A stretch of DNA of 64,000 bases from Paenibacillus sp. 19GGS1-52 (GCF_022369515.1 NZ_CP059724.1:3534001-3598000), one strand, 5' to 3'; counted from the first letter of the stretch, positions 37,377 through 46,927 are shown. Numbers and translations are program-made. Notes: generated by a model from the letters alone, not told the origin.

Positions 37377-37428
37377 TAACAGCAGCACAAAATGCCATCC
37401 CAAGGAATGGCGTTTTGTGCTGCTGTTA
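37377..37428. terminator. Long hairpin
   Basis: Arms TAACAGCAGCACAAAATGCC / GGCGTTTTGTGCTGCTGTTA (extending two more pairs) with an 8-base loop. No gene ends nearby on either side, so the gene it served may have been lost. Confidence 0.55.
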
Positions 37429-37639
37429 TTCTATACCAACGATTCTGCTGATAATCGACGTTATAAATCGAAACGTTAGCTTCATTGGTAAGTGCAATCG
37501 GCCGAAGGTCATTACCTATATTGAAAATAAGCATATGCATCAGCACACCGCTCCGTTCATAGCTACGATTCTATAGCAGCTTCATTGTTTCATCAGATCG
37601 TGAACCAATCTGGATTTATCGATATACAGTAATGGAAAT

Positions 37640-39605
37640 GGGGCTGTCCCAAAAGCCATGGAAATGGCTAGAGGGATAGGCCCTTTGTGTGTCTAGCAAG
37701 TTATCCGTAGGAACTTGGAGCAGCGCTCCGCGAACGGACCGTTGCTCCAATCGCCGTGCTCTCCAGATGTACTGAATTATTTTCAGAGGTGTACATCTGG
37801 AGAGCAAGGCGACCGCTACCGCTTTTCCGCAATCAGTCCGTCCCCTCCGCTATTTTCGGTGGAAACCTTTCTAAAATCGTCTTCAAATATAGCAAAAAGA
37901 AACCTCTCTTTGGTAAAATGGAAGTGCGACCAACCATTTCAAAGGAGAGGTTTCTTTTGTACATTCAATATACCATGGACCCACTTTGCCTGCCAATGGA
38001 TTTAGAAGACGACATTCCAGAAAATCATCTCGTTCGTGTTGTCAATACCGCCGTCAACCGGCTAGATGACGCTATCTTTGCCGCAGCATATCCCGGTGGC
38101 GGTCGGGACAGCTATCACCCCAAAATGCTAACCAAAGTCATTATTTACGCCTACACTCAGCGCATCTATTCCTCCCGTCAAATCGCCAAGGCTGTGCGAG
38201 AATATATTCCCTTCATATGGCTAGCCGGAAGGCAACGCCCGGACTTTCGCACCCTCAATCGCTTCCGTTCCCAGCGCATGAAAGAGGTCCTCGAAACCGT
38301 GTTTACCGCCGTGTTGCAGTTCTTGGCCGAGGAAAAGTACGTCTCTCTAGATTATTATTTTGTAGACGGGACCAAGATTGAAGCGAATGCCAATCGCTAC
38401 ACCTTTGTTTGGGGGAAAGCCGTGGTTAAGCACAAGGCCAAATTGAAAGAGAAGGTACATACCCTTTTTGCGACCATTGAGGCTGACGAACAGCGGGAAG
38501 AACAAATTCAACAAGGCAGTGACCTGGCTGAACTCGGCGAAGGAACCGAATGGACCGGTGAGAAGTTAGAAACCGCCATTCAAAAGCTGGAAGCTCGGCT
38601 CCAGGAGAAACCGAAAGATAAACCACTGAAGAAAGCGGTACGTCAGCTCCGCAAGGATCTGCTTCCGCGCCTGAGAAAGTACGAACAGTATCAGAAAACG
38701 CTGGGGAGTCGAAACAGCTTTAGCAAGACGGATTCGGACGCCACCTTTATGCGAATGAAGGAAGATCACATGCAAAATGGGCAGCTCAAACCGGGATATA
38801 ATCTGCAGATTGGGACAGAAAACCAGTTTATTTTAGCCTACAGTCTCCACCAAAGGCCTACGGTACTCGGTGTCTGGAACCCCATTTCAAGAAGGTAAAA
38901 CAGATGCTGGGAAGATTGCCTAAAACGCTCATCGCCGACGCAGGGTATGGAAGCGAAGAAAATTATGCTTATTTGGAAAAGAAACAAATCCAAGCCGTTG
39001 TTAAGTATAGCAGCTACCACAAAGAGAAAAGTAAAGCCTGGAGAAGTCAGGTCGGAAAGATTGAAAACTGGCGTTACAACGAGGAGCAAGATACGTGGAC
39101 CTGTCAGGCTGGACAAACGCTTTGTTTTCGCTACGAGAGTAAAGAAAGAACGGAAAGTGGATACGAAATTCGTAAACGTCATTACCGAAGTGCAAGTTGT
39201 GAAAACTGTCCACTGAAATCGAGTTGTACGAAGGCCGCGGGAAACCGGGAAGTCACCGTGAGTAGGGCAGCTCTGCGTTACCGAAATCAGGCAAGGGAGC
39301 TATTGCGAAGCGAGGAAGGATATGCGCTTGCGGTTCGAAGGATGACGGAACCGGAAAGTGTGTTTGGTCAACTGAAGAACAACCGGGGATTCCGGCGTTT
39401 CCTGCTTCGAGGGTTGTCAAAAGTGACGCTCGAAGTCGGGTGGCTTTCGCTTGCCCATAACCTGCTAAAGCAGGCCGCTACAGATCAAAAACGAAAACGA
39501 GCCAGTCTCCAATAACCCGGAGACTGGCTCGTTTTTTTGCTTTTAGGGCTTTGAAGTACAAGAGCTATCTCATTCTTTAAAAATATCTACTTTTGGGACA
39601 GCCCC
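37640..39605 (+). mobile_element. IS1182-family insertion sequence, copy 2
   Basis: Ends GGGGCTGTCCCAAAAG (37640-37655) and CTTTTGGGACAGCCCC (39590-39605) are identical to copy 1, in the opposite orientation. The internal sequence is nearly identical apart from scattered substitutions and one frameshift. Confidence 0.93.
37957..39515 (+). pseudogene. IS1182-family transposase, frameshifted
   Basis: This is the same protein as in copy 1 from the TTG at 37957. It is intact through residues with [19 protein letters not shown] and [14 protein letters not shown]. Near 38870 the sequence CCTACGGTACTCGG replaces CCTACGGATACACGG, shifting the frame; the C-terminal part continues from about 38904 to 39515 with LIADAGYGSEENYAYL. 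It can probably be mobilised only in trans by copy 1. The ribosome-site-sequestering stem is also present here. Confidence 0.88.
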
Positions 39606-40111
39606 ATTCTCTTTAAATATTCGGCTAATTTTCACTGTCAGAAGAAAATAAAATATTAGAATCAGCATGAAAAGCCTTCAACCAATTGGATTCGGAATAA
39701 AGTATTTAGGCTGCACCAGTTAGTCTCGCATCCCCAGCGGTGACCACTCATAGTCCCCGCCGTGTCTCACTATTGACCGCTCTTATATTATATTTTGACA
39801 ATTACTTAAGACAAACCATTCCTGTGCTATTTTCTCGATTATATTATAATTTTTCATAAAAATACTTTATGATCCATTTTAGCGAAATTTTCTAAACGTC
39901 TATATCGATTATAATCTATTTCACAGCCAACATCATTGTGAAATTTTATCGTTATTATTTAGCATAAAACATCTCACAACTGTAACCTAAACATCTATAA
40001 AAAAACGGAACATTCTACTTCTAAAATGTGTAAAATAACTAATAAGGATGACGACAATGTGCGAACAAAGTTTCAGAATTAGCACAATAAACACTGGGGA
40101 TACCCCAAATT
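39606..40111. other. Gene-free stretch with two Tn7-type end-like repeats
   Basis: Two degenerate copies of the AATAAAGTATTAGACTG repeat (39645-39664 and 39695-39713). The remainder is AT-rich without a credible frame. Confidence 0.45.
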
Positions 40112-40312
40112 ATGATAATCTATGAAAATAAGCTTTCTAATTATCTTCATTTGTTTGTAAGAAAGCTCTTCCCTCCACGTATGAAGCAACAAATTGTAGA
40201 GGTCATAGACACAATTTACACCTCTCAAAATAGAAGTTTGCTTACCCAACATTAATGTTTTTTGCTTGAACACAACCACTTAGAAGTATATATTAATTTT
40301 CTTCAACTTTGA
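40112..40312 (+). pseudogene. Decayed paralogue of the small protein at 41990
   Basis: The ATG at 40112 begins MIIYENKLSNYLHLFVRKLF, which parallels MLIYENEFPELINTVSEILF of the intact gene at 41990. A TAA follows ..SLLTQH at 40253-40255, and the same frame resumes with FLLEHNHLEVYINFLQL, parallel to YLLEHNLEELYTICHLF. It faces the RHH-like pair at 40386-40930 just as the intact copy faces its own pair. Confidence 0.6.
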
Positions 40313-40385
40313 CTCGATCTGAGAAGAAGATTACATATATTAGATTAGAGCCATGCCCTTAGACGGTTTTTCTCTCAATTTCCTA

Positions 40386-40553
40386 TCATTCAGTGGATTC
40401 TTTTTCCTTTTTTATGCGTTCATATTCTTCTTCTATGGTTTTGGATAAAAGTTCGGTTGCCGTCATGTTAAGCTTTTTGGCAGCTTCAGCCAATTGCTTT
40501 TTAATGTAGGCTGGTACATCATAATGAAACTTCACCTTATTCCCGTATGTCAA
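40386..40553 (-). CDS. Ribbon-helix-helix-like small protein (copy A, second gene)
   Basis: The protein has 55 residues and starts with TTG at 40553, which follows GGAGGTCAAACA. The sequence KVKFHYDVPAYIKKQLAEAA, then LNMTATELLSKTIEEEYERI, has the beta-strand plus two-helix pattern of CopG/Arc-type ribbon-helix-helix DNA-binding proteins. The start lies 12 bases after the stop of the preceding 121-residue gene, and its ribosome site overlaps that stop, so the two are translationally linked. The paralogue at 42285-42455 is about 75% identical by eye. Confidence 0.7.
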   Translation of the reverse strand: MTYGNKVKFHYDVPAYIKKQLAEAAKKLNMTATELLSKTIEEEYERIKKEKESTE

Positions 40554-40564
40554 TGTTTGACCTC

Positions 40565-40930
40565 CTATCCTATGACTTCTTGATATTTTTTTTCAATGAT
40601 CCGGATTAGTAATTGCGTAGCCGACAAGTCTTGTAAAGATGCAGCTTCAATCAGCTTTTCCTTTATCTCTGGTTGAAACTCATAAGGTAATTTGAGTTTT
40701 GGTTCTACCATTCGGCCATCTAGTGTTTTTTCAGCGTCTATGGCAAGCTCCAGTAATGTTTTAAACGAAGAAACACTAGATGCATCTCTACCATATTTTG
40801 GCAATACACGCACTAGATATTGCTTTAGTGCTTTTTGATTTTCTTCCGTTATTTCAATACTCAAGCTCTCACCTACAACTTTAAGCTCACATTCTACATT
40901 GTAGCCGAACAAGTTAATCGAGTATTTCAT
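40565..40930 (-). CDS. Protein with C-terminal RHH-like domain (copy A, first gene)
   Basis: The protein has 121 residues, with an ATG at 40930 after GGAGGTTGAAA. An N-terminal strand-rich part (YSINLFGYNVECELKVVG) leads to LLELAIDAEKTLDGRMVEPK and a C-terminal segment (LKLPYEFQPEIKEKLIEAAS, then LSATQLLIRIIEKKYQEVIG) that aligns with the RHH-like core of the next gene. The pair may therefore form related or mixed dimers. The promoter TTGTGG-17-TATAAT has the same geometry as the regulon, with a variant spacer ending CACGAGTCACTA. It is a candidate regulator of the palindrome regulon; that role is inferred. Confidence 0.7.
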   Translation of the reverse strand: MKYSINLFGYNVECELKVVGESLSIEITEENQKALKQYLVRVLPKYGRDASSVSSFKTLLELAIDAEKTLDGRMVEPKLKLPYEFQPEIKEKLIEAASLQDLSATQLLIRIIEKKYQEVIG

Positions 40931-40958
40931 TTTCAACCTCCTCTAATATTTTTTTGTT

Positions 40959-40987
40959 ATTATATAGTGACTCGTGATATCCCACAA
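40959..40987 (-). promoter_or_regulatory. Promoter of RHH-like pair, copy A
   Basis: On the minus strand: TTGTGG, 17 bp GATATCACGAGTCACTA, then TATAAT. The spacing equals the regulon promoters, but the operator half differs (CACGAGTCACTA shared only with the copy B promoter). Confidence 0.6.
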
Positions 40988-41308
40988 TATTCCCCCTTAA
41001 TTTTGTAGCAATTACTCTCATATTATCAACACAAAACCCATCAACCCAGAAAAAAGTTAGAATTATTCAGTGAATATATTCCCGCCACAATAAGCTACGT
41101 CTGTTATAATCTTATGCTCCCAGGCATACGTGCTAATTCTTTTTTTTTGCTGTCTCGAGTCAGCCTAGGGGGCTTCAATTTCATCTTTTTCTTATCTTTT
41201 TATTCTAGTATACCGCAAAATATATATCTTTATAACATATATTAAAGGAAAAATATAGTATAGCGTTACACAACAAAATATTATATTTTTCACTACTAAG
41301 ATTTTCCT

Positions 41309-41575
41309 TTAATGATTGCACAAAATGTCGTTTAATTTATTGGCAATGATAATTTCTATTTGCTCTATCCCTCTTCCTTTTTTCGATATATGGTAATGCA
41401 TGTTCGAGTCAAAGACCCATCCATCGATCCCTTCATTTTCTAAGCATTGATAAACTGCGTCTACTTAATACATCAAAGTTTTTTGCGCACCTACTATATT
41501 CGGACTTTTCTTTATCGATTTCATTGACTCATACATGGAAAATGCTTGTACTATAGCAGCTCTGAAACTTTATGA
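41309..41575 (-). pseudogene. Fragment of an unrecognised gene with an in-frame stop
   Basis: One minus-strand frame encodes FRAAIVQAFSMYESMKSIKK, then KSPNIVGAQKTLMY, a TAA, and VDAVYQCLENEGIDGWVFDS with a C-terminal EQIEIIIANKLNDILCNH ending at 41309. The composition is protein-like, but the start and N-terminal part are missing. It was not recognised. A degenerate copy of the promoter motif (GTGTAACGCTATAC) lies nearby at 41252-41282. Confidence 0.4.
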
Positions 41576-41989
41576 GTAATATCTTATGTCACCCGGAACC
41601 TTGTAAAAATGACATCCTGTACTGGATCATTTTGAACATAGCACTCTGTTACTGCACTCTAATTTAATCTCATTATTCGCATTTTTTTCGGGTTCTGTTG
41701 AAATAACTAAATATCATCAATCTATTCTATTTCAAAAAAATATATCGTTGCGTTACGTTGCACATCATATGATTAGCATGTATAATATATTTATTAATGG
41801 GATTATTTTGTATTAATTTGATATAGTTCCATTAATAATGTCATCTAACTGAAACATCATTGTCTATTAGTACGTAATATAATTACTATTAAGGAATATT
41901 CCCCCTTAACATGCGAACACTCGTTTGGTATAATGAGTAAGCCAATACTTCATCTGCATTTACAAAAAGAAAAAGGGAGGATCTCTCAC

Positions 41990-42295
41990 ATGCTTATCTA
42001 TGAAAACGAATTTCCTGAACTTATTAATACGGTGTCTGAGATACTATTTCCAAATGATGTGAAACTACATATTAAAGCGATCACGGAAGATTCAAGTTCT
42101 AAATTTTACTGTCGTATAGATGATGAGGCTTCAACAGTTTATGTTTATCTACTAGAACATAATCTTGAAGAACTATATACTATTTGCCATTTATTTTCTT
42201 ATGACCACATAGGTTCGGATTATCTTTACCAAAGCCTACCCTTAGAACAAATAAAAGTTTTTTTACAACTTCCCTTCCCGTCTTCTATAATTTAG
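41990..42295 (+). CDS. Small acidic protein paired with the RHH-like operon (copy B)
   Basis: The protein has 101 residues, with an ATG at 41990 after GGGAGGATCTCTCAC; the frame is open to 41933 but has no ribosome site there. It is acidic, soluble and unrecognised: MLIYENEFPELINTVSEILF, then FYCRIDDEASTVYVYLLEHN. It converges with and overlaps by 11 bp the stop of the RHH-like gene at 42285. A broken paralogue in the same relative position to the other RHH-like pair (40112-40312) shows that the three genes were duplicated as a unit. It could be a partner or antagonist of the RHH-like proteins. A weak TATAAT in TACGTAATATAATTAC lies about 110 bp upstream. Confidence 0.65.
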   Translation: MLIYENEFPELINTVSEILFPNDVKLHIKAITEDSSSKFYCRIDDEASTVYVYLLEHNLEELYTICHLFSYDHIGSDYLYQSLPLEQIKVFLQLPFPSSII

Positions 42296-42455
42296 TTTCA
42301 TTTTTTTCGATTTTGACGCGTTCGTACTCTTCTTCAATAGTTTGTGATAACAGTTCTGTTGCAGTCATATCTAGTTCATTAGCCACTTCTGCCAGTTGTT
42401 TCTTAATGTAAGCTGGCACATCATAGTGAAACTTAATTTTATTACTGTATGTCAA
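42285..42455 (-). CDS. Ribbon-helix-helix-like small protein (copy B, second gene)
   Basis: The protein has 56 residues from a TTG at 42455 that follows AGGAGGATTACA; the frame is open upstream to 42551, where it overlaps the preceding gene, but the TTG matches the paralogue. The RHH-like core is KIKFHYDVPAYIKKQLAEVA, then LDMTATELLSQTIEEEYERV. It is 10 bases downstream of the 121-residue gene and shares its promoter. It probably binds DNA as a dimer, with the regulon's ACGNNACG palindrome as a possible target; this is inferred. Confidence 0.7.
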   Translation of the reverse strand: MTYSNKIKFHYDVPAYIKKQLAEVANELDMTATELLSQTIEEEYERVKIEKNETKL

Positions 42456-42465
42456 TGTAATCCTC

Positions 42466-42831
42466 CTATCCAGTGACTTCATAATATTTTTTTTCAATAA
42501 GTAGAACAAGTAATTGTGTAGCAGATATCTCTTGTAAATGTGCCGCCTCAATCAGTTTCTCTTTAATTTCCGGTTGAAATTCATAAGGCAATTTTAGTTT
42601 GGGTTCCGACATTCGACCATCTAGTATTTTTTCAGCATCAATAGCAAGTTCCAATAGCAATTGTAACGATGATGCACTAGATGTTTCTCTTCCATACTTA
42701 GGCAATACGCGTAAAAGATATTGCTTAAGTACTCTTTGGTTTTCCTCCGAAATTTCAATAGTTAGTTTTTCGTTATCAACACTAATTTCACAATTCAAGT
42801 TATACCCAAATAAGCTAATAGAATATTCCAT
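42466..42831 (-). CDS. Protein with C-terminal RHH-like domain (copy B, first gene)
   Basis: The protein has 121 residues, with an ATG at 42831 after GGAGGGGAAT. It is about 70-75% identical by eye to the copy A protein at 40565-40930 (YSISLFGYNLNCEISVDNEK, then KLPYEFQPEIKEKLIEAAHL and EISATQLLVLLIEKKYYEV). The N-terminal strands may mediate oligomerisation or ligand binding, and the C-terminal part is RHH-like. The leader is short: the -10 lies only 25 bases from the ATG, so a regulator bound at the promoter would control the pair tightly. Confidence 0.7.
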   Translation of the reverse strand: MEYSISLFGYNLNCEISVDNEKLTIEISEENQRVLKQYLLRVLPKYGRETSSASSLQLLLELAIDAEKILDGRMSEPKLKLPYEFQPEIKEKLIEAAHLQEISATQLLVLLIEKKYYEVTG

Positions 42832-42855
42832 ATTCCCCTCCTTATTATCTCTATT

Positions 42856-42884
42856 ATTATATAGTGATTCGTTACGTAGTACAA
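42856..42884 (-). promoter_or_regulatory. Promoter of RHH-like pair, copy B
   Basis: On the minus strand: TTGTAC, 17 bp TACGTAACGAATCACTA, then TATAAT. It combines the regulon's CGTAACG core with the AATCACTA variant of the pair's own promoters, which suggests autoregulation. Confidence 0.65.
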
Positions 42885-42889
42885 TATTT

Positions 42890-43239
42890 AATGCATTTTT
42901 TTTGTTTTTTATTTGATTCCAATACTAGTAATTCCGCAAAATCCCTCCTTATTACAATTAGCTAATATATTCTTTTTTTGGCTAACTATCCCTCCCCGAC
43001 TATAAAGTAATATATTCTCCTGTTATTCGCTTATTTTTAGATTTTACTCTTTCGACCTGGAAGGATAACTCTTTATTCTTGCTTACCATTTGCATTACAC
43101 AATGGAATAGTAAAATCTCTCAGCCAAGAACCTCCACGCTTGGTAATGCCCGTTCTTTCATTCACCCGAACTATCTTCTTTTAGATTCAGACCCGCCAAG
43201 CGAATGATATGTTGCCCATGTTAGTAGTGATTTAGATCC
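42890..43239. other. AT-rich stretch without a gene
   Basis: No frame or repeat recognised before the IS110 remnant. Confidence 0.4.
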
Positions 43240-43680
43240 CCAACATCGGCAAGAAATCTTGCAACCGTGACTGCATCTACGCTGGGGATATTCAACATTT
43301 GCGTGGTTCCCTAGATCTCGTTCAAGTTCTCCATAAAGTTGTTTCAAACTGCATACTGAACAGATCGTATTGCTCCAGCAACCTCATAGCTCTATTCTCA
43401 CTGCCCGTAGTCCTTCACACAATCCAATGGATCTTCTGATCTTTCCTGCAGTAGCGAAGAACTGCTCGACTCTCTTGATACCCACTTCATGCTTCACTTC
43501 TGTTTTTAGTACTAGAATGTCTCTGCCACCTGTAGAGACATTTTTCTTTGGGGTGGGAAATTGTAGCAACGTCATGAGCGATAATTTGCCTTCCCAGTCC
43601 TTAACACTACGGCTACTCCAGAAAATATTATCCAGCCAGTTATGCACACGCACTCGTACTTGACTGAAACTTTCCATCAC
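43240..43680 (-). pseudogene. IS110-family transposase remnant
   Basis: The minus strand encodes RVRVHNWLDNIFWSSRSVKD, then LSLMTLLQFPTPKKNVSTGG and KHEVGIKRVEQFFATAGKIR, the middle region of an IS110-type transposase. Further left, beyond several stops, are weak traces of its C-terminal part. No ends were found. Confidence 0.6.
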
Positions 43681-44243
43681 TCTCTACCAAAATTCATGAG
43701 AATAGATAATCCGGAATATTCCTGCGTCGGTAATTTCGGCTCTCTATTTTCCATTTCGAATGAGATTGCGATGACATTCATACTCATTTACTTTTGTTTA
43801 CATGATGTTGATTCACAATGACCACTTTGATATCTTGAAACTCCAAAAAGGTTGCTTGTTCGAACTAGTTGTGTACAAGGCTCAATTCAGTATACCTGTT
43901 ATCTAATATGTAAAGCTCTTATTCATGTCGTTAGCTTTTGTTAGTTCCTCTCAATCACTATGGAACACACATTCTTAACAATGCATAATACCAGGAAATT
44001 CACAGCTCTTGCGACATGATTTTCTTTGTAATATCTGCTGATACAACATGAGTTTCTTCTGTAATCCGAATAGTTCATTGATTCTATTTTTGTTCATTTA
44101 TACTTCATCCGTAAATTTTTTTTCGTATTCAGTTTGACCTTCCCAAAATAATAATTCACAGTATATTAGAGGTGTATTTTTCATTCAAAGCTTAAATTAA
44201 TTCATTATAAGAATAGTTCCAGTTCTTATTTATCAATTTAATA
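43681..44243. other. Gene-free stretch
   Basis: No coding frame, terminal repeat or hairpin was recognised between the IS110 remnant and the YvrJ-type gene's promoter. Confidence 0.4.
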
Positions 44244-44272
44244 TAGCGTAACGTCACGTATTATAATATAAT
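44244..44272 (+). promoter_or_regulatory. ACGTTACG-family promoter of the YvrJ-type gene
   Basis: TAGCGT, 17 bp AACGTCACGTATTATAA, then TATAAT. The leader to the ATG at 44306 is about 27 bases. Confidence 0.72.
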
Positions 44273-44305
44273 ATATGTATTAACAGAAGAAAGGAGGATT
44301 TCCTT

Positions 44306-44524
44306 ATGGATATGCAAACCATGATTCAACTAGTTGGGAATGTTGGATTTCCAATCGCTTTGTCTCTTATTCTTCTCCAAACAATTCTAGTTAAATTTAA
44401 TAAACAAATGGACGGATTAGAGAAGCGATTACTTCAACTTGACAAGACCATGAATATGTTGGTTAGAACATTTCATCAAAACGGTTTGAATTCAACAATA
44501 CAAGTAGAAAAAAAGGAAAACTAA
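44306..44524 (+). CDS. YvrJ-type small membrane peptide, holin-like
   Basis: The protein has 72 residues, with an ATG after GGAGGATTTCCTT. It has one N-terminal membrane segment (VGNVGFPIALSLILLQTILV) with the NxGFP signature of YvrJ proteins, then an amphipathic charged tail (FNKQMDGLEKRLLQLDKTMN). YvrJ and the similar BhlA/UviB peptides are often placed with bacteriocin or phage lysis genes and some behave as holins; for this protein that is inference. It shares the regulon promoter with peptidoglycan hydrolases that lack signal peptides, which is the pairing expected of a lysis or release pathway. Confidence 0.72.
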   Translation: MDMQTMIQLVGNVGFPIALSLILLQTILVKFNKQMDGLEKRLLQLDKTMNMLVRTFHQNGLNSTIQVEKKEN

Positions 44525-44968
44525 GCGAAATAGAAAGATTGAAGGGAGCAGCTTGGCGCGGAGCTGCTCAGAATTCGGAACTACGGGCGGGGTACTCAGT
44601 CACTTTATAACTTTATTTTCTCTTGACACTAATTTTTCTTGATGGAAGAACATCTATATTGTTAAGCGTCTGCTTCACTGCTGTAGGGTAGGTTTCTCCC
44701 GAAGCGCACCTCTCCCCTTTACCGAACATGGCCAGACAAGATGTGTTTGCAAGACGAAAACTCCAGGCACGACCAGATGGGATATATCAGAACCTCCTGA
44801 AGCTGCAGGGCAGGAAAGTTTGCGAGGGATTGGCGTAAATATTCCCGTTAGTAATGCGGTGCCTTCATTCGAAAGAATATCCAGGAGTGCCAGTTAAAGA
44901 ACACTGTTAAGTAAACTGCCGAAAATCCACAATAACAACAACTCGGCTCTATTGTTTTTCAATAAAGA
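44525..44968. other. Gene-free stretch with a hairpin and a repeat fragment
   Basis: A stem GAGCAGCT/AGCTGCTC (44546-44569) may end the YvrJ-type transcript. A partial inverted Tn7-type end-like repeat (ACTTTATTTTCTC near 44610) and a lone core ATTCCCGTTAGTAATGCGG near 44838 are also present. Confidence 0.45.
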
Positions 44969-45035
44969 ATCGAGTAGGAGGGGGCGGCTAGCCCCCGACC
45001 TCTCACACCACCGTACGTCAGACTGTCTAACAACT
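44969..45035 (-). other. 3' end fragment of a group II intron
   Basis: The sequence from ATCGAGTAGGAGGGGGCGG through CCTCTCACACCACCGTACG matches the 3' end (domains V-VI side) of the intron at 55261-57151. The rest of that intron copy is missing. Confidence 0.65.
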
Positions 45036-45064
45036 GATAGCTGAGTACTCTTTAAAACGTGGAT

Positions 45065-45600
45065 TCATGCTATTTTTCTCAAATATAGGTTATGCCTATT
45101 TAATATTAAAGGAGTTCGGTCTCTTAAGAGACGTATGAGCTCCTTCACGCCTATTATTTTGATTCTCTTTAAATTATAGACAAGACAAATCAAATTGGTC
45201 TCAGTACCTACTGATGCCAACCCTCGTGTTAAAAAGTATGTATAGCCCCAGTGACGTTTTATCGTCCCGAAAGGGTGCTCCACAATATGTCCTCTTTGCT
45301 TATAAATATTACTTTGTTTACGCGTGTTTTCGGTAATCTGTTCGATCACTTCTTCGTCACTAAGTCTGGTTACCGACCTTCCGCCTTTGGCAGAAGTACA
45401 GGACTCTTTTTGTCCGCAAAAATCGAAGGCTTCGCAAGTGTAACGCCTATACTCTTTCCCATCTTGTTTTCCATTCTATTTGAAAGCTAATTCATAACCC
45501 AACGGGCAAATATATCTATTATTTATGGAATCATATTTAAAGCTCGCTTTATCAAATCCACTTTCTATCTTTTTTTGCTTTCCTTTTTGCGGCTTGATTA
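45065..45600 (-). pseudogene. Transposase C-terminal remnant, IS1182-like
   Basis: The minus strand encodes YKQRGHIVEHPFGTIKRHWG, then YTYFLTRGLASVGTETNLIC, typical of the C-terminal DDE Glu region of IS1182-like transposases. Upstream (to about 45600) are decayed Cys-rich segments (FDFCGQKESCTSAKGGRSV). The N-terminal two-thirds are lost, cut off by the neighbouring IS3 element. It is not the same subtype as the two full IS1182 copies. Confidence 0.7.
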
Positions 45601-45630
45601 AGAGTGGACCTCTGTCAACAAAGTGGACGT

Positions 45631-46497
45631 TCATGCGACCGATTTTCTGTTAAATTGCTCGGCAAAACGGGCAGGCGAAAGATACCCTAGTGCACTGTGG
45701 ATTCGCTTGCGGTTGTAGTAAAACTCAATATATTGAAAAAGAGCCGTGTACGCCTGCTCTTTGTTTTTGAAACGCGGATTGCAGTAGATGAGTTCTTTCT
45801 TTAGAATGCTGTGCCAGGACTCAATGCAGGCGTTATCGTAGCAGTTCCCTCTGCGGCTCATGCTGGCTTCTATGTGGTAGGTCTTCAATTGGTCACGGTA
45901 CTCGTGGGAGGTGTACTGGGAACCCCGGTCAGAGTGGTGCAAGAGTCCTTTACCCGGTCGTTTAGCGGTGTAGGCATCCTGCAAGGCATCCAGGACCAGA
46001 CGGGTTTCCATATGGTCGTATAAACGCCATCCTACAATTTCACGCGTACACAGATCCATGACGCTCGCCAGGTACAGCCGGCCCCCACGGCATGGAATAT
46101 ACGTAATGTCTGTCACCCATACTGTATTGGGTGTAAGGACTTTAAACTGCTGGTTCAGGGTGTTCGGGGCAATCGGATGGTTATGGTTAGAGTTGGTGGT
46201 CTGGACACGATACGTCTTGGATACAATGGAGCGGAGCTTCATTTGCCGCATATACACACTTACGGTACGTTCCGTAATGGTAAAGCCTTCTTGGTGCAGC
46301 AGCCGGGTAATCTTGGGACTCCCATATCGCCCCTTCTGATCCTTGAAGTGATATTGAATTCGCTTCAGGATCGCTGCTTTTCGAAGCTTATACGCCGTTG
46401 AAGGGGATCCCGTCCGCCACTTATAGTATCCGCTCCTGGACACCTGTAGGATTTCGCACATCTTCTCCAAGCGGAACTCGGAGCGATGGTTCTCCAT
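45631..46497 (-). CDS. IS3-family transposase OrfB
   Basis: The protein has 288 residues. It has an N-terminal HTH_21-like part (RSGYYKWRTGSPSTAYKLRK, then GSPKITRLLHQEGFTI) and an integrase core with Asp in NTVWVTDITYIPCRGG, Asp in LLHHSDRGSQYTSHEYRDQL, and Glu in NCYDNACIESWHSILKKELI. It ends with the typical YIEFYYNRKRIHSALGYLSP. Intact. Confidence 0.9.
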   Translation of the reverse strand: MENHRSEFRLEKMCEILQVSRSGYYKWRTGSPSTAYKLRKAAILKRIQYHFKDQKGRYGSPKITRLLHQEGFTITERTVSVYMRQMKLRSIVSKTYRVQTTNSNHNHPIAPNTLNQQFKVLTPNTVWVTDITYIPCRGGRLYLASVMDLCTREIVGWRLYDHMETRLVLDALQDAYTAKRPGKGLLHHSDRGSQYTSHEYRDQLKTYHIEASMSRRGNCYDNACIESWHSILKKELIYCNPRFKNKEQAYTALFQYIEFYYNRKRIHSALGYLSPARFAEQFNRKSVA

Positions 46498-46508
46498 GAA
46501 CTGGAATT

Positions 46509-46826
46509 TCAGTTCCTTGGTTTGCTGAAGATGTGCACTGCTTTTTTTACGATTGCGAGTTCTTCCTCTACATCCGAGAACTTGCTCTCTTTCTCTTGCA
46601 GCAGCCGGTTCACTTCTTTCAACTGGGCTTCGAGTTCCCGGACCCGATCCATGCTGGCTGCCGGTTCATTCTTTAATTCCCGGTATTGGCTCATCCACTG
46701 ATGCAGCGTGCTTTTGGGGATATTAAGTTCTTCCGCCAAATCCGCCACCGTTTTCGTTTGCTCTTGAATGAACTGCACTGTCTGTTTTTTGAACTCTTCG
46801 TTATAGCGTTGCCGATGTTCTCCCAT
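46509..46826 (-). CDS. IS3-family OrfA
   Basis: The protein has 105 residues, with an ATG at 46826 after GGAGGTGTGTTCA. It has the transposase_8-type HTH (RYNEEFKKQTVQFIQEQTKT, then LAEELNIPKSTLHQWMSQYR) and a leucine-zipper-like tail. It ends 11 bases before the orfB start region, so the usual frameshift fusion is plausible. Confidence 0.88.
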   Translation of the reverse strand: MGEHRQRYNEEFKKQTVQFIQEQTKTVADLAEELNIPKSTLHQWMSQYRELKNEPAASMDRVRELEAQLKEVNRLLQEKESKFSDVEEELAIVKKAVHIFSKPRN

Positions 46827-46927
46827 TGAACACACCTCCGTTAGTCTCATTATCGGCCAGTCTGTTAACGGGCGTCCACCTTTTATTCTAACTGCAAATT
46901 AGCCTATAGCTGTCGTAGAAATAAAAA

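Larger units (their letters stand above)
45604..46880 (-). mobile_element. IS3-family insertion sequence
   Basis: Ends GTGGACCTCTGTCAACA (from 45604) and TGTTAACGGGCGTCCAC (to about 46880) form an imperfect inverted repeat around orfA and orfB in the usual order. No target duplication was seen. Confidence 0.75.

Noticed and set aside
40079..40279. Minus-strand 66-codon frame
   Set aside because: The plus strand here encodes the decayed paralogue of the 41990 protein, which explains the sequence better.
40959..42884. Calling the RHH-like module a proven toxin-antitoxin system
   Set aside because: The RHH-like fold fits an antitoxin, but the convergent 101-residue protein matches no toxin family I know and convergent orientation is atypical. 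Reported only as a possibility.
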